NCBI GenBank assembly: GCA_964631595.1
Contig: CAZVXL010000039.1
Coordinates: forward strand, 1-9,965
Length of the DNA stretch: 9,965 nucleotides
DNA from: UMGS1312 sp964631595
GTDB taxonomy: Bacteria > Bacillota > Clostridia > Oscillospirales > CAG-272
Direction of reading: 5' to 3'
The notes beneath the pieces are model-generated. The model had not been told where the DNA came from. It made no database searches and worked only from the letters and a program-made list of their open reading frames with translations. The position numbers and the translations under genes are program-made. Shown in pieces: positions 1 through 4,863 of the stretch. Within the stretch, counting starts at the first letter, position 1. The number at the start of each line of letters is the position of its first letter.

Positions 1-53
1 AACCTCTCTTTTGTTGATGTACAATGTAGACATCAAATGAAAGAGAGGTTTTT
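1..53 (+). promoter_or_regulatory. Leader hairpin containing the RBS, followed by a T-run
   Basis: Bases 1-11 pair without mismatch with 40-50. After a short interruption, TTGATGT (14-20) pairs with ACATCAA (30-36) around a 9-base loop. The 3' arm holds the Shine-Dalgarno-like AGAGAGG (42-48), eight bases before the ATG at 57, and is followed by TTTTT (49-53). The same structure could therefore act as an intrinsic terminator of something upstream, as an attenuator, or as a helix masking the ribosome-binding site. The structure is read directly; its role is inference. Its 5' limit is unknown because the window starts here. Confidence 0.6.
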
Positions 54-56
54 ATA

Positions 57-713
57 ATGAAAAACAATATTACTGAACTCGTATTTATTTTGGACAGAAG
101 CGGGTCGATGTCCGGACTCGAAACCGATACAATCGGAGGCTTCAACTCCATGATCGAAAAGCAGAAGAAACAAGACGGAGCTTGTTATGTGTCTACCGTG
201 CTTTTCGATGACGTAAGCGAAGTTCTGCACGACCGTGTAAAGCTTGGCGATATCCCCAAGATGACTGACAGAGATTATACTGTCAGAGGATGTACCGCGC
301 TTATCGACGCTATTGGCGGTGCAATCAACCATATTGGCAACATCCACAAGTACGCCCGTCCAGAAGACGTGCCTGAGCATACGATGTTTGTTATTACAAC
401 CGATGGGCAGGAAAATGCAAGTCGCCGATATAGTAGTGAGCAGGTCAAAAAGATGATCGAGCGACAGAAAGAAAAATATGGTTGGGAGTTCCTGTTCATA
501 GGCGCCAATATTGATGCAATCGAAACGGCTGCTCGTTATGGTATTGATAAAGACCGTGCGGTAAACTACAATGCTGACGGTCAAGGAACTCACATTCTGT
601 ATGAATCAGTTGCAAAAGCTGTGTGTAATGTGAGAGCAAGTGCTCCGCTTAGTGCTGATTGGTCTGAAGAAATTAATGCAGATTATCAGAAGCGCAGTAG
701 AAAGAAAAAATAA
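57..713 (+). CDS. von Willebrand factor A (VWA) domain protein
   Basis: A 218-residue protein that is essentially a single VWA fold. The metal-ion-dependent adhesion site (MIDAS) is visible: DxSxS as D13, S15 and S17 in DRSGSMS, the conserved threonine in GCTAL (T80), and the acidic loop TTDGQEN (D116). Such domains bind Mg2+ and mediate protein-protein contacts. No signal peptide or membrane segment is visible, so it is probably cytosolic. The C-terminus is basic (RSRKKK). The ATG at 57 follows AGAGAGG by eight bases, inside a hairpin. The stop lies nine bases before the next ATG at 723, suggesting co-transcription. The gene is more AT-rich than the rest of the window, as expected for accessory DNA. 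Bacterial VWA proteins often work with an AAA+ ATPase, but none is seen here. The partner and role are unknown. Confidence 0.85.
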   Translation: MKNNITELVFILDRSGSMSGLETDTIGGFNSMIEKQKKQDGACYVSTVLFDDVSEVLHDRVKLGDIPKMTDRDYTVRGCTALIDAIGGAINHIGNIHKYARPEDVPEHTMFVITTDGQENASRRYSSEQVKKMIERQKEKYGWEFLFIGANIDAIETAARYGIDKDRAVNYNADGQGTHILYESVAKAVCNVRASAPLSADWSEEINADYQKRSRKKK

Positions 714-722
714 AGTGGTTTT

Positions 723-821
723 ATGGAAAGATACTATGGCGAGGGATAAGACGATATTAAGTACGAGAAACACGGTAACGCAACAATTGGAACGTTTCCA
801 CTTTGCAACGAGAAAAGTATT
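723..821 (+). other. In-frame upstream extension of the next gene, cut by a TAA
   Basis: An ATG at 723, nine bases after the VWA stop, is in frame with the ATG at 822. It reads MERYYGEG, then TAA (747-749), then 24 open codons (DDIKYEKHGNATIGTFPLCN and on) running without a stop into MKDKC at 822. A weak AAAGTGG (712-718) precedes ATG 723. The simplest reading is that the intact gene once started at 723 and was cut at codon 9, for instance by a tyrosine codon becoming TAA. A chance open frame or a sequencing error cannot be excluded without homologues. Confidence 0.45.
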
Positions 822-1145
822 ATGAAAGACAAATGCTTTGATTTGGCGTCATGCATTGAGGATTCCTTTGCGGAAATTGATAGTGATATCATTATGGATA
901 TGCGAGATACCAATGAGGAGTACGCCGAATTACATGAAGGAATATCCGAGATGAAAAAACGCTGTCCTTTTATCTCAAAAATTTTAGGAGAAAAGGACGA
1001 GGTATGTTTGAGTGTAGAAGAACACGCAGAGCTCATACAGTATTTTAACTTGGTTCGTAGACTTGAAGATATGGAGCGCCAGCAGATGTATTTCCGTGGT
1101 CACACAGATGCTGTTGCGTATCTGAAAAAGATAGTTGCTATATAA
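822..1145 (+). CDS. Small unrecognised protein, possibly an N-terminally truncated remnant
   Basis: I do not recognise this 107-residue protein. It is acidic and looks mainly helical, rich in Glu, Asp and Met, with hydrophobic residues spaced as in helices (SVEEHAELIQYFNLVRRLEDM). Four cysteines are scattered (C5, C11, C48, C62) without a CxxC pair. There is no signal peptide or membrane segment. The ATG at 822 has only a weak GAGAAAAG (810-817) four bases upstream. The same frame is open for 24 more codons upstream until a TAA at 747, so the present start may be a secondary one in a damaged gene. It lies behind the VWA gene on the same strand in the AT-rich block and is probably co-transcribed. 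No clear terminator follows. Function unknown. Confidence 0.6.
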   Translation: MKDKCFDLASCIEDSFAEIDSDIIMDMRDTNEEYAELHEGISEMKKRCPFISKILGEKDEVCLSVEEHAELIQYFNLVRRLEDMERQQMYFRGHTDAVAYLKKIVAI

Positions 1146-1342
1146 GTAAAAGCCGCATAAACTTATTGCGGATACGTCGCTTTTCGAAAAGGCGACGGTG
1201 CCGTGTGAGATGAAATACGTTTTGCGGAAGCGGAGTCCGTCTCGGGCTCGAAATACGGTGAGGGCTCGGAGCTGCCAGCAAGGCAAGACATATCCGAGCC
1301 AGCCGCCCTTTGTGCGAATATTCGTAATAAGACCCAAAAAGA
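1146..1342. other. Gene-free boundary between AT-rich block and host-like DNA
   Basis: No convincing gene on either strand. Composition changes here from the AT-rich accessory style on the left to the GC-richer style of the rest. Two inverted repeats are visible: CCGCA (1153-1157) with TGCGG (1167-1171), and CGTCGC (1175-1180) with GCGACG (1192-1197) around the palindrome TTTTCGAAAA with one bulged G. Neither is followed by a T-run in either direction, so they are poor terminators. Open frames crossing 984-1514 (minus) and 1198-1710 (plus) are read through the tRNA-Leu and are not genes. Confidence 0.5.
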
Positions 1343-1377
1343 AAGCCCTCGGCACGCGATTCGCGCGCCGAGGGCTT
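1335..1377 (-). terminator. Intrinsic terminator of tRNA-Leu
   Basis: An 11-bp stem, AAGCCCTCGGC (1343-1353) with GCCGAGGGCTT (1367-1377), continues into an inner CGCG/CGCG helix around ATT. Read on the minus strand it is followed by TTTCTTTTT, a typical U-tract. It lies about six bases beyond the encoded CCA of the tRNA. Confidence 0.9.
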
Positions 1378-1382
1378 CGATA

Positions 1383-1469
1383 TGGTGCCGGTGACCGGGG
1401 TCGAACCGGTACGGTATCGCTACCACTGGATTTTGAGTCCAGCACGTCTGCCAATTCCATCACACCGGC
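1383..1469 (-). tRNA. tRNA-Leu (anticodon CAA)
   Basis: Read on the minus strand, the acceptor stem GCCGGTG/CACCGGC is perfect and is followed by discriminator A and an encoded CCA (1383-1385). The anticodon arm is CTGGA-CTCAAAA-TCCAG, giving anticodon CAA (complement of 1433-1435), which reads UUG. The long variable arm GGTA-GCGA-TACC and T-loop GGTTCGACC mark a class II leucine tRNA. It has its own promoter and terminator. It lies beside the accessory-looking block, but its 3' end is intact and the terminator and about 200 bases separate it from that block. Confidence 0.97.
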
Positions 1470-1482
1470 ATACACCTTATAT

Positions 1483-1511
1483 ATAATAGCACATTCCGCT
1501 GTGATTTGCAA
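1483..1511 (-). promoter_or_regulatory. Promoter of tRNA-Leu
   Basis: On the minus strand, TTGCAA (1506-1511) is the -35 and TATTAT (1483-1488) the -10, with a 17-base spacer ending in TGC, an extended -10. The predicted start falls about six bases before the mature tRNA 5' end. Confidence 0.8.
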
Positions 1512-1541
1512 CACAAAATTTTCGATAACCGCGAAAAATTG

Positions 1542-2267
1542 TTATTTTCCGTTTTCGGCTCCGCCGCCTCGGTCGCCTCCCTCCCCCTTATTCCTTATCA
1601 TCTGTCGCAGTGCGCCGAGAGCATCGGACAGGCTTCCGATCTCATCAATGAGCCCGCACCCCGTCGCCTCTATCCCGTCGACAAGAGAGCCCGTATCGGT
1701 GGCTATCTGATCTGTCCGCAGGAGCAGCTCTCTGAAATGCTCCTCTGTCACGCCGGAATTTTTGACGACAAAGTTTACTATCCTGTCCTGCATCCGCTCA
1801 AAATAATAATACGTTTGAGGTGTTCCGACCACGGTGCCGCTCATTCTCACGGGATGCACGGTCATTGTTGCCGACGGAACTATGAACGAGCGCTTTGCGG
1901 ATACGGCAAGCGGCACTCCGATAGAATGACCTCCACCGAGCACGAGCGAGACCGTGGGCTTGGTCATACCCGCCACCATTTCAGCTATCGCAAGCCCCGC
2001 CTCCACGTCACCGCCCATTGTATTCAGCACCATGAGCATACCGTCTATCTCGGGATCCTCCTCGATCGACACGAGCAGTGGTATGATATGCTCGTATTTC
2101 GTTGCCTTTTGGCCGTCCCCGAGAATAAAATGCCCCTCGATCTGCCCGATTATCGTCAGAGTGTGGATCGTCTCTGTCGCGCCCTTCGACACGACGCCGC
2201 CGCTCTCCACTATCAAGTCAAGCTGCTCCTCACGAGCCGTCTGAGAGTCGGATTTGCTTTTGTTCAC
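1542..2267 (-). CDS. tepA: TepA-type ClpP-like serine protease
   Basis: A 241-residue protein of the ClpP/crotonase fold, matching the Bacillus TepA (YmfB) group of translocation-enhancing proteins. The catalytic triad can be placed: Ser115 in GGGHSIGVPLA, His138 in TMTVHPVR and probably Asp191 in TDTGSLVDG. The ClpP-like NTMGGDVEAGLAIAEM (82-97) is also present. There is no signal peptide, so it is cytosolic. TepA-type proteins have been linked to protein export and processing in Bacillus, but the substrate here is unknown. The start is GTG at 2267, preceded by AAGGGGGAG seven bases upstream. The glycine-rich hydrophilic tail (GGDRGGG) is not part of the fold. In many Clostridia tepA neighbours ftsK/spoIIIE; here a tRNA-Leu lies downstream and the divergent rimP operon upstream. 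No terminator is seen between tepA and the tRNA-Leu promoter. Confidence 0.9.
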   Translation of the reverse strand: MNKSKSDSQTAREEQLDLIVESGGVVSKGATETIHTLTIIGQIEGHFILGDGQKATKYEHIIPLLVSIEEDPEIDGMLMVLNTMGGDVEAGLAIAEMVAGMTKPTVSLVLGGGHSIGVPLAVSAKRSFIVPSATMTVHPVRMSGTVVGTPQTYYYFERMQDRIVNFVVKNSGVTEEHFRELLLRTDQIATDTGSLVDGIEATGCGLIDEIGSLSDALGALRQMIRNKGEGGDRGGGAENGK

Positions 2268-2362
2268 GGCAAGCTCCCCCTTCGCTTTGTAGCTGTAATT
2301 AGCTATCCCCCGAAGCGGGCGCCGTTATTCATTCCCGCAGGCATAAAATTTCGAAAAAGGTA

Positions 2363-2391
2363 TTGCATTTTCCGCAAATGTGTGGTATACT
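2363..2391 (+). promoter_or_regulatory. Main promoter of the rimP-nusA-infB operon
   Basis: TTGCAT (2363-2368), a 17-base spacer and TATACT (2386-2391) with TG at 2383-2384 form an extended -10 sigma-A promoter. The predicted start is near 2398. It lies in the divergent region between tepA and rimP; no equally clear tepA promoter was found there. Confidence 0.85.
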
Positions 2392-2415
2392 GTTATATGT
2401 AGAATATCAAGTATT

Positions 2416-2447
2416 AAGGAGAGTGGGTTTTGCCCACTCTTTGTTTT
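2416..2447 (+). terminator. Terminator-like hairpin in the rimP leader (possible attenuator)
   Basis: AGAGTGGG (2420-2427) pairs perfectly with CCCACTCT (2433-2440) around a 5-base loop and is followed by TTGTTTT (2441-2447), the layout of an intrinsic terminator. It begins about 22 bases after the predicted transcription start, and its first bases overlap an AAGGAG (2416-2421). The rimP RBS lies just after it. Only about 22 bases of RNA precede it, too short for a riboswitch aptamer. Confidence 0.7.
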
Positions 2448-2462
2448 ACGGAAGGATGCTGT

Positions 2463-2936
2463 ATGGAAGAAAGAAAAAGGTCCGGCGGAGTAGCTCCGTT
2501 TGTGAGAGAGCTCGTCTCACCCGTTGCGGATGAGCAGGGGCTTGTGCTCTGGGATGTGGAATTTGTCAAGGAGGGTGCGGAAATGATACTCCGTATCACG
2601 ATCGACAAGGACGGCGGCGTCGGGATCGACGACTGCGAGAGATTCCACCGAGCCATTGATCTGCTGCTTGACGAGGCGGATCCGATAGAGTCCTCCTACA
2701 GGCTTGAGGTCTCCTCCCCCGGAATCGAACGCACACTCACAAGGCCGGAGCATTTCCGCGCGATGACGGGCTGTGAGGTCGAGGTCAAGCTTTATGCCGC
2801 CATCGACGGAATAAAGCTGTTCCGCGGAATACTGAAGGATTTCGACGGAACGGACGTGACCTTTGCCGTCGGTGATGAGGAGCTCGTTCTCGGCAGAGAC
2901 AAGCTTGCCCGTGTCCGCACCGTATACGATTTTTAA
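2463..2936 (+). CDS. rimP: Ribosome maturation factor RimP
   Basis: A 157-residue cytosolic protein, the usual RimP length, needed for 30S subunit maturation. The N-terminal domain (about 8-90) carries the family signature LEVSSPGIERTLT (81-93) and the earlier DVEFVKEG and LRITID strands. The C-terminal half is the small SH3-like barrel (VEVKLYAAIDG onwards). The chosen start, ATG 2463, has GGAAGG seven bases upstream. An in-frame TTG at 2430 with its own AAGGAG (2416-2421) would add 11 residues (MPTLCFTEGCC). I prefer the ATG because RimP proteins normally start just before the PFVREL helix. It is first in the nusA-infB operon, with 56 bases before nusA. Confidence 0.95.
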   Translation: MEERKRSGGVAPFVRELVSPVADEQGLVLWDVEFVKEGAEMILRITIDKDGGVGIDDCERFHRAIDLLLDEADPIESSYRLEVSSPGIERTLTRPEHFRAMTGCEVEVKLYAAIDGIKLFRGILKDFDGTDVTFAVGDEELVLGRDKLARVRTVYDF

Positions 2937-2992
2937 TATAATGAAAGAAAGGACGGCTGGCGGTAGCCCATGCCGATTGGATAACGATAAAA

Positions 2993-4033
2993 ATGAACGC
3001 CGAATTCTTTGACGCACTTGATATGCTTGAGCAGACGAGAGGTATTCCGAAGGAATATATGCTTGAGCGCGTGGAAGCAGCACTTCTCAGCGCATACAAA
3101 AAGGAGCGCGGCCGCAGTAATGTCAGAATTGCGATAGACGTCGCAAAGAAGGATATAAAGGTATACGAGCAGAAGAATGTTGTGGCGGAGATAACAGACC
3201 CCGATACGGAGATATCCGTAGAGGAGGCGAAGAAGATCAGCCGCCGTTACGACGAGGGCAGTGTTGTCGAAACGGAGGTCAAGACCAAGAATTTCGGCCG
3301 CATCAGCGCGCAGACTGCGAAGCAGGTGATAATTCAGGGTATCCGCGAGGCGGAGCGCACCAACATGATAAAGGAATACGAGAAGCGCCGCGAGGAGGTC
3401 GTCAATGCGATCGTCACCAAGGCGCTTGACGATACGGGAGACGTAGTCGTAGACACCGGCACGAGCGAGGCGGTGCTCCTCAGATCCGAGCAGATCCCCG
3501 GCGAGGCGCTTGCCGTGGGCGACAGGATCAAGGTATTTATCACGGAGGTACGCAAGGACAGCGCACCCGGTCCCGTCGTAACTCTTTCGAGATCTCATCC
3601 GGGACTTGTGAAAAGGCTCTTTGAGCTTGAGATCCCCGAGATCGCGGACGGTGTCGTGCTTATAAAGGGCATTGCGCGCGAGGCGGGCTCAAGAACGAAG
3701 CTCTCCGTATTTTCGAGAGATGCCGACGTCGATGCCGTCGGTGCCTGCATCGGAAACAAGGGCTCGAGAATCCAGACTATCGTCGATGAGCTCTGCGGCG
3801 AGAAGATAGACGTGGTGAAGTTCTCCGAGAATCCCGAGGAGTACATTGCCGCCGCGCTGTCGCCTGCCGAGGTCAAGGAGGTCGAATACGACGGTGAGAG
3901 AAGCGCCAGAGTCATCGTTGACGGAGAGCAGCTCTCCCTTGCGATCGGCAAGGAGGGACAGAATGCCAGACTTGCCGCCAGACTTACCGGCTACAAGATA
4001 GACATAAAGGGAACAAAGCCCGGAATATTCTGA
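2993..4033 (+). CDS. nusA: Transcription termination/antitermination factor NusA
   Basis: A 346-residue NusA that binds RNA polymerase and nascent RNA and modulates pausing, termination and antitermination. Domains in order: N-terminal polymerase-binding domain (1 to about 130, starting NAEFFDALDMLEQTRGIPKE), S1 domain (about 135-198), KH1 with IGNKGS (253-258) and KH2 with IGKEGQ (318-323). It ends right after KH2, as in other Firmicutes, without the acidic repeats of proteobacterial NusA. The ATG at 2993 is the only plausible start because an in-frame TGA lies at 2942-2944. Its Shine-Dalgarno is weak (GGA at 2979-2981), so translation may depend partly on coupling with rimP. Confidence 0.97.
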   Translation: MNAEFFDALDMLEQTRGIPKEYMLERVEAALLSAYKKERGRSNVRIAIDVAKKDIKVYEQKNVVAEITDPDTEISVEEAKKISRRYDEGSVVETEVKTKNFGRISAQTAKQVIIQGIREAERTNMIKEYEKRREEVVNAIVTKALDDTGDVVVDTGTSEAVLLRSEQIPGEALAVGDRIKVFITEVRKDSAPGPVVTLSRSHPGLVKRLFELEIPEIADGVVLIKGIAREAGSRTKLSVFSRDADVDAVGACIGNKGSRIQTIVDELCGEKIDVVKFSENPEEYIAAALSPAEVKEVEYDGERSARVIVDGEQLSLAIGKEGQNARLAARLTGYKIDIKGTKPGIF

Positions 4034-4066
4034 TATTTTAACGTAATATTATAAAGGAGGACGGAC

Positions 4067-4372
4067 ATGGCACAGCCAAAACCGAAGAAGATACCGCAAA
4101 GAAAATGCACCGGCTGCGGCGAGAGCAAGCCCAAGCGGGAGCTCATGCGAGTGGTTCGCTCTCCGGAGGGCGAGATATCAATAGATTTTACCGGCAAGAA
4201 ATCGGGAAGGGGCGCGTATCTCTGCCCCTCGGAAAAATGTCTGAGGGCGGCGATCAAGGCGAAGCGACTGTCGCGCAGTCTCGAATGTGAGATCCCCGAG
4301 GACATATACGAGGCTCTTGCGGAGGAGATCGCCTTTTCAGCCGGCATGGAGGCTTCCGATGACCGAGACTGA
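4067..4372 (+). CDS. rnpM: YlxR family RNA-binding protein (RNase P modulator RnpM)
   Basis: A 101-residue YlxR (DUF448) protein. It has the family's RKCTGCGE (C14, C17), the RELMRVVRSP strand and GRGAYLC (47-53) with C53 and C58. The four cysteines are placed as two pairs, which could bind a metal, although many family members lack them. Bacillus YlxR has been described as an RNase P modulator, hence RnpM. The protein is strongly basic at the N-terminus, as expected for an RNA binder. The ATG at 4067 follows a strong AAAGGAGG (4052-4059). It overlaps the next gene by 14 bases. This is its standard place between nusA and infB. Confidence 0.93.
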   Translation: MAQPKPKKIPQRKCTGCGESKPKRELMRVVRSPEGEISIDFTGKKSGRGAYLCPSEKCLRAAIKAKRLSRSLECEIPEDIYEALAEEIAFSAGMEASDDRD

Positions 4373-4718
4373 GAGGGAGCGTGCCGAGGTACGAAAATTG
4401 CCGGACGGAGCGATGAAGCTGCTCGGCTTTTGCAGAAGAAGCGGCAAGCTTATTTGCGGAGTCGGTCAGGTGATGACAGCGGTCACGAGAAAACGGCCGC
4501 CTGCGGTCGCGGTGCTTGCCGCAGATGCCTCGGAAAGAACCGAGAAGCAGTTGTCCGATAAGTGCTCCTATTACGGAGTGCGACTGTACAGAGCCGAGGT
4601 GGGCGGCGAGGAGCTTGCACACGTCTTCGGCAAAAGCGGTACGGTCATGGCGGTAGGAGCCGCCGATGACGGTATCGCAAGGCAGATAATACGTATGGCG
4701 GAGAGCAGTGAGGAGTAA
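4359..4718 (+). CDS. ylxQ: YlxQ, L7Ae/L30e-family putative RNA-binding protein
   Basis: A 119-residue protein of the L7Ae/L30e/S12e/Gadd45 fold, the YlxQ type found between ylxR and infB in Firmicutes. The N-terminal GAMKLLGFCRRSGKLICGVGQV (17-38) is the family's signature helix. The central PAVAVLAADASERTEKQLSD and later GTVMAVGAADDGIA follow the fold. These proteins probably bind kinked RNA, but a cellular role is not settled. The ATG at 4359 has GGAGG (4348-4352) six bases upstream, inside the end of ylxR, and overlaps that gene by 14 bases, so translation is probably coupled. A longer in-frame open region upstream is ylxR sequence read in another frame. The gene ends 142 bases before infB. 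Confidence 0.92.
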   Translation: MTETERERAEVRKLPDGAMKLLGFCRRSGKLICGVGQVMTAVTRKRPPAVAVLAADASERTEKQLSDKCSYYGVRLYRAEVGGEELAHVFGKSGTVMAVGAADDGIARQIIRMAESSEE

Positions 4719-4738
4719 TACGGCTCTGCGCCGTGTCG

Positions 4739-4757
4739 GGGGCTTCGTCGGAGCCCC
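4739..4757 (+). other. Hairpin between ylxQ and infB, weak terminator candidate
   Basis: GGGGCT (4739-4744) pairs with AGCCCC (4752-4757) around a 7-base loop. Only an A-rich stretch and a short CTTTTA (4770-4774) follow, so it is a poor terminator. It could trim read-through before the next promoter or act as a processing or pause site. Confidence 0.3.
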
Positions 4758-4776
4758 TCGGCAAAAGACTTTTATA

Positions 4777-4806
4777 TTGAAATAACGGTTTCAATAACGT
4801 TATAAT
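4777..4806 (+). promoter_or_regulatory. infB-proximal promoter with overlapping palindromes
   Basis: TTGAAA (4777-4782), an 18-base spacer and a perfect TATAAT (4801-4806) give a good sigma-A promoter within the operon, about 50 bases before infB. An inverted repeat, TTGAAA-TAACGG-TTTCAA (4777-4794), covers the -35. A perfect palindrome, ATAACGTTAT (4794-4803), covers the spacer end and part of the -10. AATAACG occurs twice, 12 bases apart (4781 and 4793). These are possible operator sites; the binding protein is unknown. Confidence 0.65.
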
Positions 4807-4825
4807 GCGGCTGCCGCCGCGAAGC

Positions 4826-4863
4826 AAGGAAAGGAAAACTGTCGGTCTCCGACAGTGACGGTG
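4826..4863 (+). promoter_or_regulatory. infB translation-initiation region with SD and hairpin spacer
   Basis: The Shine-Dalgarno AAGGAAAGGA (4826-4835) is too far from any start in linear sequence. Between them is a perfect 8-bp hairpin, ACTGTCGG-TCT-CCGACAGT (4838-4856). When folded, it would place the SD six bases from GTG 4861. No other good SD precedes GTG 4855 or ATG 4870. The hairpin is seen directly; its use as a spacer is inference. Confidence 0.5.

Noticed and set aside
33..593. Minus-strand frame opposite the VWA gene
   Set aside because: The plus strand has a complete MIDAS motif and an RBS; the minus-strand product is low-quality and unsupported.
1175..1197. CGTCGC/GCGACG hairpin as terminator of the 822-1145 gene
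   Set aside because: No T-run follows on either strand and there is a bulge; kept only as an inverted repeat.
984..1514. Minus-strand frame with a GVMELADVLDSKSSGSD segment
   Set aside because: This is the familiar false protein produced by translating a tRNA-Leu; the tRNA at 1383-1469 explains it.
1198..1710. Plus-strand frame containing GAGDRGRTGTVSLPLDFESS
   Set aside because: This is the opposite-strand translation of the same tRNA-Leu and runs on into tepA antisense; it is not a gene.
1506..2402. A 298-codon plus-strand frame opposite tepA
   Set aside because: The minus strand encodes a clear TepA with Ser-His-Asp triad; the plus-strand product is His/Arg/Cys-rich without domain features.
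2941..3012. A 23-codon frame (MKERTAGGSPCR...) between rimP and nusA
   Set aside because: No ribosome-binding site precedes it and it overlaps the nusA start in another frame; too short to support without conservation.
2933..3598. A 221-codon minus-strand frame opposite nusA
   Set aside because: It is opposite conserved NusA and S1 coding sequence, and no ribosome-binding site or domain is seen.
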